Source: Synergistota bacterium
Lineage (GTDB): Bacteria; Synergistota; Synergistia; Synergistales; Synergistaceae
Assembly (NCBI GenBank): GCA_023450745.1
Contig: JAEXGR010000022.1
Location: forward strand, 1 to 27,839
Length of the DNA: 27,839 bases
Direction of reading: 5' to 3'
Shown here piece by piece: positions 6,103-13,365 of the stretch. Under the pieces are notes generated by a model. That model searched no databases. It saw nothing but the letters and a program-made list of their open reading frames with translations, and was not told the origin of the DNA. Within the stretch, counting starts at the first letter, position 1, and the number at the start of each line of letters is the position of its first letter. The translations under genes and the position numbers were made by a program.

Positions 6103-7923
6103 ATGGGAGCTGGATATGCTGCGATGAATTGCTGCCGTTTGCGAGATGATTTACTAGCCAAGCTTTACCGCCGCCGCGGCCGCCTGCTGGCCGCAGCGCT
6201 GGCCTTTTTGATTTTGTTTGCCGCCGGCTTCTTCTATTTGGCCTCTTTGTCCGCCAGCCCCCTGGCTGAAAACGGCTTTTCAGGGGGGAAATGGCTCTCC
6301 TGTGCCAGAACCTGCATGACGCTTTCCGCGGCCGCCGCGGCGCTCCTGCTGCTTTTTTATATCCTCGCCGTGGAGCTTGCGGAAACATCCGCCGCTAAAG
6401 GCGGCGCTCCCGACGAAAACGAAGGTGAACGGACGGCCCTCCGGGCGAAAAAGTACATGGAGGCGCTCACCGGCCTGTATGACCGTTATTACGAGTTCGA
6501 CCTGACGAACAACAAGATCATCGCGGGGAGCGGTCATTTCCAAAAACACGGCCTCATCGGCAGCGACCACCGCCAGACCATCGTAGACTTCTGCCAGCGA
6601 AACGTCCATCCTGACGACAGGGAGCTCTACCTGCGCTTCGCGCTGCCGGAAAATAACAAAGAGGCCTTCGAACGCGGCGTCACCGGCGCGAACATCGAAT
6701 ACCGGACGCTGACCCCGGACGGCTCCGCTTACCGCTGGAAGTCCGCCGTCAATAACGTCTTCGTCGATACGGACGATATGACGCTGCGCTCTCTGTGGTT
6801 CATCAGCGACATCACGGGCGCGCGGGAAAAGACCGAACGCCTCTCGTTCCTGGCGGAGCGGGATTCTCTCACGGGCCTTTATAATAAGATCTATATCCAG
6901 AAGGCGGTGGAGAAAAAGCTCCGGTCGCAACGCGAAAGCGGCGCCTCCGCCGCTCTGATAATGGTGGATCTGGACAACTTTAAAAATGTAAACGACCTTA
7001 TGGGACATCTCTTTGGAGACACGCTGCTCGTTTCCGTGGCCCAGACCCTGAGCGGGATATTCAAGGACGGCGCGCTGCTGGGAAGGGTAGGCGGCGATGA
7101 ATTTCTCATATTTATACCGGACGCCGGCGAGGACAAGGCCAGAGAAAAGGCTCAGGAGGCGTGCGGCGCGCTGAGCTCTATCCACAAGAATTACTTCGAT
7201 ATGCTGCGGCTCTCCGCGAGTATAGGCGTGGCGCTCTTCCCCCGGCACGGAGATACCTTTCCCGAGCTTTACAACAAAGCCGATATCGCGCTGTACCACG
7301 CAAAGGAGTGCGGCAGGGCGCGCTGCAAGTTCTATCACGAGTCGATGGGAGACGCCTTCCCGCGCATGACGGCCGCCGTCCAGAGCAGCCCCGCTTCGTC
7401 CGACCTGTTTGCGAAAGATCCCGCGCGCCACATCTTCCGCATCCTCTACGGCGCAAAGAACAACGCGCTCGCCGTGCACGGCACCATCGAGCTGATCGTG
7501 CGCCGCTTTCGTTTTTCCCGCGGCTATATTTTCAGAAACTCCGACGACAGCAGGTATTTTTCCGAGATATATGAATTCTGCAACGACGGCGTGGCCGCGA
7601 CGGGAGCGATGTTTCAGAACAGAAGCTACGAGGAGGAACGCCCCAATTATCTGAGCAATTTCAACGAGGACGGCATTTTCTGGATGGAATTGGACAACGT
7701 CGACGCCAGGCTTCACGAGACGTTCCGCCGGCAGGATATTTACACGCTGGTCCAGATAGCGATCATGGACAACGGCGAATTCAAGGGCTTCCTGGGCTTC
7801 GACTGCTGCGACCCGTCGCGGATGTTCAGCCGGGAAGAACGGTCCGTCATCGAGGATACGGGAATGGTCATCGCCTCCTTCGTCCTCAAAATATTTTTGC
7901 GCGGAAACCTTCCGCCGCAATAA
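6103..7923 (+). CDS. Membrane-bound sensor diguanylate cyclase (PAS-like and GGDEF)
   Basis: 606 residues. Two membrane segments (about 27-48 and 72-92) enclose a short external loop. A PAS-like sensor follows at about 125-240 (with NVHPDDRELY and YRWKSAVNNVF typical of PAS_3), then a GGDEF domain at about 245-410. Key parts are RDSLTGLYNK, MVDLDNFKNVND, the intact GGDEF at 330-334 (RVGGDEFLIF) and ADIALYHAKECGR. The enzyme should make cyclic di-GMP from GTP. The inhibitory RxxD site is absent (K321 and A324 occupy those positions). The C-terminal 180 residues resemble a GAF-like sensor but I cannot name it firmly. ATG 6103 has no clear ribosome site; ATG 6124 is an alternative. A single-gene unit between terminators. 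Confidence 0.9.
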   Translation: MGAGYAAMNCCRLRDDLLAKLYRRRGRLLAAALAFLILFAAGFFYLASLSASPLAENGFSGGKWLSCARTCMTLSAAAAALLLLFYILAVELAETSAAKGGAPDENEGERTALRAKKYMEALTGLYDRYYEFDLTNNKIIAGSGHFQKHGLIGSDHRQTIVDFCQRNVHPDDRELYLRFALPENNKEAFERGVTGANIEYRTLTPDGSAYRWKSAVNNVFVDTDDMTLRSLWFISDITGAREKTERLSFLAERDSLTGLYNKIYIQKAVEKKLRSQRESGASAALIMVDLDNFKNVNDLMGHLFGDTLLVSVAQTLSGIFKDGALLGRVGGDEFLIFIPDAGEDKAREKAQEACGALSSIHKNYFDMLRLSASIGVALFPRHGDTFPELYNKADIALYHAKECGRARCKFYHESMGDAFPRMTAAVQSSPASSDLFAKDPARHIFRILYGAKNNALAVHGTIELIVRRFRFSRGYIFRNSDDSRYFSEIYEFCNDGVAATGAMFQNRSYEEERPNYLSNFNEDGIFWMELDNVDARLHETFRRQDIYTLVQIAIMDNGEFKGFLGFDCCDPSRMFSREERSVIEDTGMVIASFVLKIFLRGNLPPQ

Positions 7924-7951
7924 AAGACGCGGAGGACAGCCCCCGCGCCGC

Positions 7952-7996
7952 CGGCGGGGCCGCAAAAGGAGCGGCCCCGCCGTCATTTTCTTTATC
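7952..7996 (+). terminator. Terminator after the diguanylate cyclase gene
   Basis: A perfect 12-bp GC-rich stem (7952-7963 with 7971-7982, loop AAAAGGA) followed by TCATTTTCTTT. It lies 28 nt after the stop codon and 15 nt from the end of the converging cupin gene. Confidence 0.82.
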
Positions 7997-8010
7997 GGTC
8001 TTTGTCTTAA

Positions 8011-8445
8011 CTATGCCTTGTCTTCGCCGGCTTTGCGCCGCGCCCGCTCCTCGCGCATCGCAAACTTCTTCGCGTGCGGGTCGCCGCAGGTCGGCACGAT
8101 GCAGAAAAATTCAAGCGGCACGTCGGCGTCGTTCTTATATTCGTGCAGGAGGCCGCCGGGCACGCGCGTCCAGTAACCCGTCTTCATGAGGTAGGGAACC
8201 CTTTTGCCGGGTTCTTCCTCAACCTCGACGACGCCGTCGCCGGAGAGCGTGAACATCAGGTGGTCCCATTCATGCTCGTGCGCGGGGATGCCCTTGTGCG
8301 CCGGCAGGATGAAGTGACGCATCACGTAATCGCCCCAGCAGTTCTCCGGCCCGTATATCGTTCTCTTTTCTATCTCCGGCGCGAGAGCCGAAGCGTTTTG
8401 CAGCGGCAGCTCATAGATCGAACCGTAATTTTTCTCTTCGCTCAT
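8011..8445 (-). CDS. Single-domain cupin protein
   Basis: 144 residues. One conserved cupin barrel with the first metal motif PAHKGIPAHEHEWDHLMF (His-x-His and a third His in place of the usual Glu position pattern) and the second motif around VPGGLLHEYKND. Cupins of this size are metal-dependent isomerases, dioxygenases or small-molecule sensors; nothing here fixes the substrate. The ATG at 8445 follows a GGGGGG ribosome site 7 nt upstream. The gene lies 118 nt downstream of the molybdenum hydroxylase gene on the same strand with only a hairpin between, so it may be a second gene of that transcript. The C-terminal tail is strongly charged (REERARRKAGEDK). Confidence 0.85.
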   Translation of the reverse strand: MSEEKNYGSIYELPLQNASALAPEIEKRTIYGPENCWGDYVMRHFILPAHKGIPAHEHEWDHLMFTLSGDGVVEVEEEPGKRVPYLMKTGYWTRVPGGLLHEYKNDADVPLEFFCIVPTCGDPHAKKFAMREERARRKAGEDKA

Positions 8446-8499
8446 TGCGTATCCCCCCAAATCAGAGTGCTTTCATGTGACAGTCTATCATAAACCGGC

Positions 8500-8536
8500 A
8501 AGGGCCGGCATGAAAAAAAATTCCATGCCGGCCCTT
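8500..8536 (-). other. Intergenic hairpin between the molybdenum hydroxylase and cupin genes
   Basis: A perfect 13-bp stem (8500-8512 with 8524-8536, core AAGGGCCGGCATG) has an 11-nt loop that on the minus strand contains T8. The T-run is in the loop, not after the stem, so this is not a standard terminator. It may be an RNA processing or stability element, or a weak terminator that sets cupin levels. Confidence 0.6.
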
Positions 8537-8562
8537 TACAATTCAGCGCGCTTGCGCGCCTG

Positions 8563-11409
8563 TTACTTCTTCGTCTCCTCGAGGGCCGCCTTGATTCTCG
8601 CCGGGATCGCCGGGATCGTCTTGACGCGCGCGCCGCAGGCCGCATAGATTGCGTTGCCGACGGCGGCGTGCGGGCCGGAAAGCGGCATTTCGCCCGTTCC
8701 GGAAGCTCCGAACGGCCCGAGCGGCCGCGGCACTTCCGACTGGATCAGAGTGAGATCGTCAGTGATGTCCTTGATGTACGGGAAGCCCATCGTCACAAAG
8801 TTGTGATACTTCGACTCGTCAAGGAAGTCTTCCGTAAGCGCGAGCCCGATGCCCTGCGCGACGCCGCCGTACTGCTGGCCGTCGACGACAAGATAGTTGT
8901 TGATGACGCCGACGTCGCCGCAGAGGACGAATTTCTCGCAATGCGCTTTGAAGGTCTTCATATCGACGGAGACCATCGCGAGGTTGACCGCGAACATGTG
9001 GAAGGCGAAGGGCTTGCCGATGCCGGTATCCTTGTCGTTGCCGCCGCAGCTCTCGACAGAGCCGTCCTTATGCAGAACCTGAGCCTGCGATTTGCCTTCG
9101 TAGAAGGTCGGGATATTCTCCGCGATCATTTCGTCGTAAGTGCGGTACGTGCCGTCTTCCTTGCGCATCGCGTCAAGGAGCTTCCGGCAGCTGTCGACGA
9201 TCGCGTTGCCGGTCATCGTCTGCGAACGGCTCGCCGCGGCGGCGCCGCTGTTCGGGCAGCGCGCGGTGTCGTTCATATAGAGCCTTATCTGCTCGGGAGC
9301 GAGGCCGAGGGGCTTCAGCGCCTCATGCGCCGTGCCCACCGTGCCGATATCCGCGCCCTGTCCGTGGTCCTCCCACGTGTTATAGATCATGACGCTTCCG
9401 TCTTTGAGCAGCTCGATGTTGCTGGCGGATTCGTCCGCTCCGTCGTCGTTCGCGTTGTAGATACTGACTGAAACGCCGACGCCGTATTTCTTTTCAGGCG
9501 TTGAAAGCTCTTTGGCCTTCTGCTTCATCTCTTCATAGACGGGGCGCGCCTTCTTCATCATTTCCGGCAGCGGGAAAACTTCCGGCGCGTGTCCGGAGGG
9601 GAAGTGGCCGCGGGGATTCTCCGTGAACGGCTCCCATTCGAGAAGGTTCTGCTCGCGGAAATCGAACGGGTCCATGCCGCACTCGTATGCGAGCATGTCC
9701 ATCGCGGTTTCAGTGCCCCAATATATCTGCGGCGAGCCGTAGGCGCGGAAGGCCGAGCTCCAGCGGTGGTTGGTCCAGATCGTATATGCCGTCACGCGCA
9801 TATTGTCGTATGCGTAGGGGGAGAAGAAGAACTGCCCGCTCTTGTTTGTAAGGTCGTTCGCGGACTCGCTGCACGGGCCGTGGTCGATCCAGCATGTCCC
9901 TTCGACGCCGACGAGCTTGCCCTTTTCGTCCGCCGCCGCTCTGATATGCATAAAGGAGGGCGAGCGCTTCGGGGTGCGCTGGTTGTGCTCTTTCATATTG
10001 ACGCGCATATATACGGGACGCCCCGTCGTCATCAGGGCGAGCGCAAGATACTGCTCATTAGTGACCGTCGTCTTATAGCCGAAAGAGGCGCCCATGTTGT
10101 TCTCAATGATGCGGATCTTCGACGGCGGCAGGCCGATGCCCCTGGCAAGCTTGACGATCGCGAAATAGATGGCGCAGGATTTGGAATGGATCGTCACGCG
10201 GCCTTCGTCGTCGTAATACGCGTATCCGCAGTCGGCCTCAAGGACCATATGGGGCTGGCGCGAGCTGTAGAATTCGTCGTCAACTATATGCGGCGCGTTT
10301 GCAATGATATCGCTCGGGTCATCGCCCTTTGCGAAGCAGCGCTTGTTCCACGCGTTCGGCATTCCGTCGATGCCGGGGCAGTCGTCAAAAACGCTGACCG
10401 CGTCGGCCTTGATCGCCTCTCTGACATCCACGAGTTCGGGAAGCTGCTCATAGTCGACCTTGACCTTCTGCGCAGCCGCGCGCGCGTGCTCTTCGTTGTC
10501 GGCGACTACGACGGCGACGATATCGCCCCACTGGCGAATCTTATCCCCCTCCTCGACCATGATGCGGCGCTCCCAGCCGTCGACGACGGCGGAATCACAG
10601 CCGATCTGGCCGCGCAGGCGGTTTGTACCCTTGACGTCCTTGTAGGTGCAGACCTTCACGACGCCTTCGCACTTCTCCGCTTCGCTGACGTCGATCTTGT
10701 TGACCTTCGCGTGGCGCACGCCTTCAAGGGCGTAGGGATAAGCGAAGAGGAACTCCTCAGGCAGCTTCAGGCGGTCGTCGTCGCCGAAATCCCAGAGGCC
10801 CGTCGCCTTATATACCGCGTTCGGGCGCGGATAGCTCGAATTCCAGACCTTGTCGCCGGGTTTGTACATCTTCGCGAGATCTTCGATCTTCTCTTCGCCG
10901 CGCAGGATGGCGGCGGCCTTCATCACCGCATCGACTATCTGCTTATAACCGGTGCAGCGGCAGGCCATCCAGTTTTTGCCAAACCACTCGCGGACCTCTT
11001 CCCGCGTCGGGTTCGGGTTCTGGTCAAGAAGCGCCTTCCCGCAGGTGATGAAGCCGGGGGTGCAGAAGCCGCACTGAATGGCACCGCAGACGATCATCGC
11101 CCACTGCAGGGCGTGGAGATTATCCGGCGTGCCAATCCCCTCGATCGTCGTAATTTCCGAAAACTCGGGGACGTTCTTCCAACGGGTGATACAGGCGCGG
11201 ACCACATTGCCGTTGAGTATCACGTTGCAGACGCCGCACTGGCCGCAGTTACAGCCGCGCTTCGTCCCCGTCATTTTGAGCTGTTCGCGAAGGACGGTCA
11301 GCAGCGTTACATCCGGCTTGCCCATCACGCGGCGCGGGACTCCGTTAATAGTAAGCTTCTTGACGACATAACTTGCCGCGAGCTGAGCCTCTGTCATTTC
11401 CTTTGCCAT
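8563..11409 (-). CDS. Mop-like molybdenum aldehyde oxidoreductase (xanthine oxidase family, 2Fe-2S and Mo domains in one chain)
   Basis: 948 residues, close in layout to Desulfovibrio gigas Mop (907 residues). The N-terminal plant-type [2Fe-2S] domain has Cys53, Cys58, Cys61 and Cys73; the helical second [2Fe-2S] domain has Cys113, Cys116, Cys150 and Cys152. Two molybdopterin-binding domains follow without a FAD domain. GQPHM-like SSRQPHMVLEAD, SAFRAYGSPQ, WEDHGQGADIGTVGTAHEAL and GASGTGEMPLSGPHAA are visible; the last contains the catalytic Glu (Glu907). By family it binds molybdopterin cytosine dinucleotide and oxidises aldehydes with water as oxygen source, passing electrons through the clusters. 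The true substrate is unknown. GAGAGGAG precedes the ATG. A Moco-type leader RNA lies upstream at 11554-11684, which fits its cofactor need. Confidence 0.93.
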   Translation of the reverse strand: MAKEMTEAQLAASYVVKKLTINGVPRRVMGKPDVTLLTVLREQLKMTGTKRGCNCGQCGVCNVILNGNVVRACITRWKNVPEFSEITTIEGIGTPDNLHALQWAMIVCGAIQCGFCTPGFITCGKALLDQNPNPTREEVREWFGKNWMACRCTGYKQIVDAVMKAAAILRGEEKIEDLAKMYKPGDKVWNSSYPRPNAVYKATGLWDFGDDDRLKLPEEFLFAYPYALEGVRHAKVNKIDVSEAEKCEGVVKVCTYKDVKGTNRLRGQIGCDSAVVDGWERRIMVEEGDKIRQWGDIVAVVVADNEEHARAAAQKVKVDYEQLPELVDVREAIKADAVSVFDDCPGIDGMPNAWNKRCFAKGDDPSDIIANAPHIVDDEFYSSRQPHMVLEADCGYAYYDDEGRVTIHSKSCAIYFAIVKLARGIGLPPSKIRIIENNMGASFGYKTTVTNEQYLALALMTTGRPVYMRVNMKEHNQRTPKRSPSFMHIRAAADEKGKLVGVEGTCWIDHGPCSESANDLTNKSGQFFFSPYAYDNMRVTAYTIWTNHRWSSAFRAYGSPQIYWGTETAMDMLAYECGMDPFDFREQNLLEWEPFTENPRGHFPSGHAPEVFPLPEMMKKARPVYEEMKQKAKELSTPEKKYGVGVSVSIYNANDDGADESASNIELLKDGSVMIYNTWEDHGQGADIGTVGTAHEALKPLGLAPEQIRLYMNDTARCPNSGAAAASRSQTMTGNAIVDSCRKLLDAMRKEDGTYRTYDEMIAENIPTFYEGKSQAQVLHKDGSVESCGGNDKDTGIGKPFAFHMFAVNLAMVSVDMKTFKAHCEKFVLCGDVGVINNYLVVDGQQYGGVAQGIGLALTEDFLDESKYHNFVTMGFPYIKDITDDLTLIQSEVPRPLGPFGASGTGEMPLSGPHAAVGNAIYAACGARVKTIPAIPARIKAALEETKK

Positions 11410-11553
11410 TGAAAATCTCCTCTCTCGAAATAAATTTCTCCGCCATCCATAGCAAATGGAAGTCTGCGGAAATAATTAAGAAACCTTTGGCTGCATTTTC
11501 ATCGGGAAGAGGATACGGTATGTTTCGCCCGGCGACGCGGCGAATCTCCTTTT

Positions 11554-11684
11554 ACCCCTTTCCAATTTGGATGCACTGCGCATCCCGGGAGGCTTTTGCG
11601 GTTTCCCGCGAAAACCCTTGGGGCCTTACGGCCCGCTGGTCGCATCTCCATAGCGTTCCCGCGTTAGGCGATGAAACTCGGGGT
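11554..11684 (-). promoter_or_regulatory. Moco-type riboswitch upstream of the molybdenum hydroxylase gene
   Basis: A structured leader, 131 nt, between a good promoter and the Mo-enzyme start, which lies 144 nt on. Blocks in order on the minus strand: ACCCCGAG; CGCCTAAC and GCGGGAACGC; TATGGAG; a hairpin GGGCC-GTAA-GGCCC; GGG; a stem capped by GAAA (CGCGGGAAACCGC); GCCTCCCGG; a hairpin GGATGC/GCATCC; and TTGGAAAGGGGT. The outer ACCCC and GGGGT can pair as P1. CGCCTAAC, two GNRA loops and GCCTCCCG match my memory of the Moco RNA motif, which senses molybdenum cofactor; the downstream gene needs that cofactor. The class name is from recall. A second homologous RNA is at 13056-13150. Confidence 0.8.
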
Positions 11685-11701
11685 TGCAACTAAGTTGCAA
11701 C
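11683..11701. promoter_or_regulatory. Tandem palindromes GTTGCAAC
   Basis: GTTGCAACTAAGTTGCAAC: the self-complementary octamer GTTGCAAC occurs twice with a 3-nt spacer (11683-11690 and 11694-11701). It falls in the early transcribed region, just before the Moco-type RNA. It could be an operator for a dimeric regulator or form a 5' hairpin in the RNA. Confidence 0.5.
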
Positions 11702-11724
11702 AATTGTCTAAACTTTCTATTCAA

Positions 11725-11753
11725 ATTATACGAAAGTACACAATAGCGAGCAA
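11725..11753 (-). promoter_or_regulatory. Promoter of the riboswitch/molybdenum hydroxylase transcript
   Basis: On the minus strand TTGCTC (11753-11748), a 17-nt spacer and a perfect TATAAT (11730-11725). Transcription would start near 11718, about 34 nt before the aptamer. Confidence 0.7.
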
Positions 11754-11950
11754 TATTTAGGTAGGATATGAGATGTTATGTGTATTTTTGCTTATTTTAT
11801 GGTTAGTAAATTTTATACGAAGGTCAGTTGCAGAAATAAAACTATTAAAGATAATATTTTCCACATGTCCAATAATAAAGTATATATTAAAAAATTACTT
11901 TATATTCTATAATAGATTGAAAGTACCATTTCAAAAACGGAGGTGTTGTA

Positions 11951-12190
11951 ATGACCAGATATGATTTACCCGATATTTTATATGATTCAATAAAACAATT
12001 AGGAGGAACAGCAAATATCATTGAAGTGTGCAAGCATGTCTGGAAACATCATCACCAAGAACTTACAGAATCTGGAGATTTATTTTACACATGGCAATAC
12101 GATATTCGATGGGCAGCAACGGAGCTGCGCAAGTTAAATCGTATGAAATCCGCCAATGTAAGCCCGCGTGGTATTTGGGAAATAATATAA
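11951..12190 (+). CDS. Small Mrr_N-like winged-helix protein
   Basis: 79 residues, a single compact domain. ILYDSIKQLGGTANIIEVCKHVW resembles the first helices of the Mrr N-terminal winged helix, and DIRWAATELRKL with SPRGIWEI resembles its recognition helix and the closing beta strand. In Mrr-type restriction enzymes such a domain precedes a nuclease; here it stands alone and is followed at once by a terminator, so it is either a DNA-binding regulator or the remnant of a larger protein. An excellent ribosome site (GGAGGTG, 5-nt spacing) precedes ATG 11951, and a TATAAT lies at 11908-11913 with a poor -35. The gene and its upstream 250 nt are far richer in A and T than all neighbours, which suggests transfer. 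Confidence 0.8.
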   Translation: MTRYDLPDILYDSIKQLGGTANIIEVCKHVWKHHHQELTESGDLFYTWQYDIRWAATELRKLNRMKSANVSPRGIWEII

Positions 12191-12196
12191 TTGATT

Positions 12197-12242
12197 TAAA
12201 AAGGTGATGGGATAATATGTAAGTTATTCCATCACCTTTTTA
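12197..12242. terminator. Bidirectional terminator after the winged-helix gene
   Basis: A perfect 14-bp stem TAAAAAGGTGATGG/CCATCACCTTTTTA (12197-12210 with 12229-12242) with an 18-nt loop that can extend the helix through ATAA/TTAT. It serves converging genes ending at 12190 and 12267. Confidence 0.9.
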
Positions 12243-12266
12243 TTACCATTTAATTTTCGTTCAGCC

Positions 12267-12962
12267 CTACAGCAGCGCCATGCGGTAGCGTTTTTCCGGG
12301 CGGCCCACGCGGCGGTAGGCATATTCGACGACGACGCGTTCGCTCATCGTGAGAAACTCAAGGTAACGGCGCGCCGTCGAGCGCGAGATGCCAAGATGCT
12401 CGCCGACCTCCTGCGCGGAATAGGTCTCCTCGTTGGATTTGAGGAAGGATTCTATATCGTTGAGGCACTTGAGCTGGAGCCCCTTCGGTATCGAACGGTT
12501 ATTGGCCCACGAGGGGTCGTGGCTCTTCATCGCGACAAGCGCGTCAAGGTCCTCCTGCTGCCAGGGGCGCGTCCTGCCGGTCAGCGAATGGTGGTATATC
12601 TGATAATTTTTCAGCGCGGCGCGCAGCCGGTCAAAGGAGAAGGGCTTGACGAGGAATTCAAAGACCCCCGCGCAGAGCGCCTTGCGCACAAGCTCCGGAT
12701 TTTCTCCCGAAGAGACGACGATGTAGTCGGTGCGCGAAAATGATTTGCGGAGGTCGTCGAGGCCCTCAAGCGCGCTGAAATCTTTCAGGAACAGATCCAG
12801 CAGAACAAGGTCGACGTCGACACAACGCATCGCCTCAAACATCTGCGGCCCCGTTGACACGCACTTAAGCAACGTAAAGGAGCTGTCGTTGATGATGATA
12901 TCGGAATAAAGTTTCTGAAGAAGGGGATCTGATTCTGCGATCAAGACTTTTAAACTGCGCAT
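12267..12962 (-). CDS. CitB/DcuR-type response regulator (orphan)
   Basis: 231 residues. The receiver domain at about 1-120 has the acidic pair Glu10/Asp12, phospho-acceptor Asp56 in DLVLLDLFLKD, Ser84 in VVSSGE and Lys106 in FLVKPFSFDRL. The C-terminal winged helix at about 165-231 (QEVGEHLGISRSTARRYLEFL and RRVGRPEKRYRM) is the form found in CitB, DcuR and DpiA regulators of C4-dicarboxylate and citrate use. These are normally partnered by a CitA-type membrane kinase, but no kinase is encoded in this window. ATG 12962 has GAGG 5-6 nt upstream; upstream in-frame starts lack one. The leader carries a Moco/Tuco-like RNA and a near-consensus promoter, so cofactor-dependent control is possible. 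Confidence 0.9.
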   Translation of the reverse strand: MRSLKVLIAESDPLLQKLYSDIIINDSSFTLLKCVSTGPQMFEAMRCVDVDLVLLDLFLKDFSALEGLDDLRKSFSRTDYIVVSSGENPELVRKALCAGVFEFLVKPFSFDRLRAALKNYQIYHHSLTGRTRPWQQEDLDALVAMKSHDPSWANNRSIPKGLQLKCLNDIESFLKSNEETYSAQEVGEHLGISRSTARRYLEFLTMSERVVVEYAYRRVGRPEKRYRMALL

Positions 12963-13007
12963 TCCAACCTCTTCCTCCTCTCTTATCTGTAAAGTCGATG
13001 CTCCGCG

Positions 13008-13079
13008 AGGTGACAGGAAAAGGCCATTACGCAAGCTGCGCCGATGATCTCTTTTCCCCTTTCCAAACGGGAGGCACCT
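13008..13079 (-). promoter_or_regulatory. Alternative fold overlapping the second leader RNA
   Basis: Two nested perfect pairings on the minus strand: AGGTG (13079-13075) with CACCT (13012-13008), and inside it GGAAAAG (13057-13051) with CTTTTCC (13022-13016). They use bases of the aptamer (the stem before GCCTCCCG and part of the closing GGGG), so the two folds exclude each other, as expected of a riboswitch expression platform. Effect on expression is inferred only. Confidence 0.5.
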
Positions 13080-13150
13080 TCGTTTCCAAAGATACCCGAT
13101 GGCCGGGCTCCATAAAAAATCACTTTTTCACAGGAACTTCGGCTCGGGGT
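13056..13150 (-). promoter_or_regulatory. Second Moco-like (Tuco-like, reduced) leader RNA, upstream of the response regulator
   Basis: 95 nt with the same ordered blocks as the RNA at 11554-11684: ACCCCGAG, TTATGGAG, GGG, a GGAAAC-capped stem (CTTT/GAAG), GCCTCCCG and TTTGGAAAGGGG. It lacks the GGGCC-GTAA-GGCCC hairpin and the hairpin after GCCTCCCG. Moco RNAs without the P3 hairpin have been proposed to bind tungsten cofactor (family knowledge), so a Tuco ligand is possible. The shared blocks are seen directly; the class and ligand are inference. It starts about 18 nt after the predicted transcription start and ends 93 nt before the response-regulator start codon. Confidence 0.72.
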
Positions 13151-13174
13151 ATTATTCATTTTTATTCAGTTAAG

Positions 13175-13202
13175 ATTATAACAAAGAGACCGTTTTCGTC
13201 AA
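13175..13202 (-). promoter_or_regulatory. Promoter of the response-regulator transcript
   Basis: On the minus strand TTGACG (13202-13197), a 16-nt spacer and a perfect TATAAT (13180-13175). It is among the best promoter matches in the window. Confidence 0.78.
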
Positions 13203-13365
13203 GGAGAGACCTTTTTTTACGGCAACCACATAAAAGATTGGCCCTGATGCCGGCGCTGCCTGGCGGCGTCATTTCCCGCGCTTTCACATGGCTGCCCCGC
13301 GCGGGAAGCGGCGGGCGTCTTTTCTATAACGCAAAATAAAAATCGCCGTATAGGCTAAAATCCTG
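13203..13365. other. Intergenic stretch without visible gene
   Basis: Between the promoter of the response regulator and that of the IclR gene. I see GC-rich inverted segments near 13250-13320 but no gene, RNA class or terminator I can support. Confidence 0.5.

Noticed and set aside
9589..11412. Long plus-strand reading frame (607 codons) opposite the molybdenum hydroxylase
   Set aside because: It is the antisense shadow of a strongly conserved gene, with Arg/Ala/Asp-rich low-complexity translation, no ribosome site and no motif.
11773..11964. 63-residue hydrophobic plus-strand reading frame in the AT-rich island
   Set aside because: No ribosome site, it overlaps the ribosome site and start of the supported winged-helix gene, and its composition is what AT-rich non-coding DNA gives.
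13056..13150. Reading the leader RNAs as cyclic di-GMP or cobalamin aptamers
   Set aside because: GCCTCC-like and GGTGCC-like strings suggested these at first, but the ordered blocks and the closing CCCC/GGGG pairing agree between the two RNAs and fit Moco-type RNA better; no B12 box is present.
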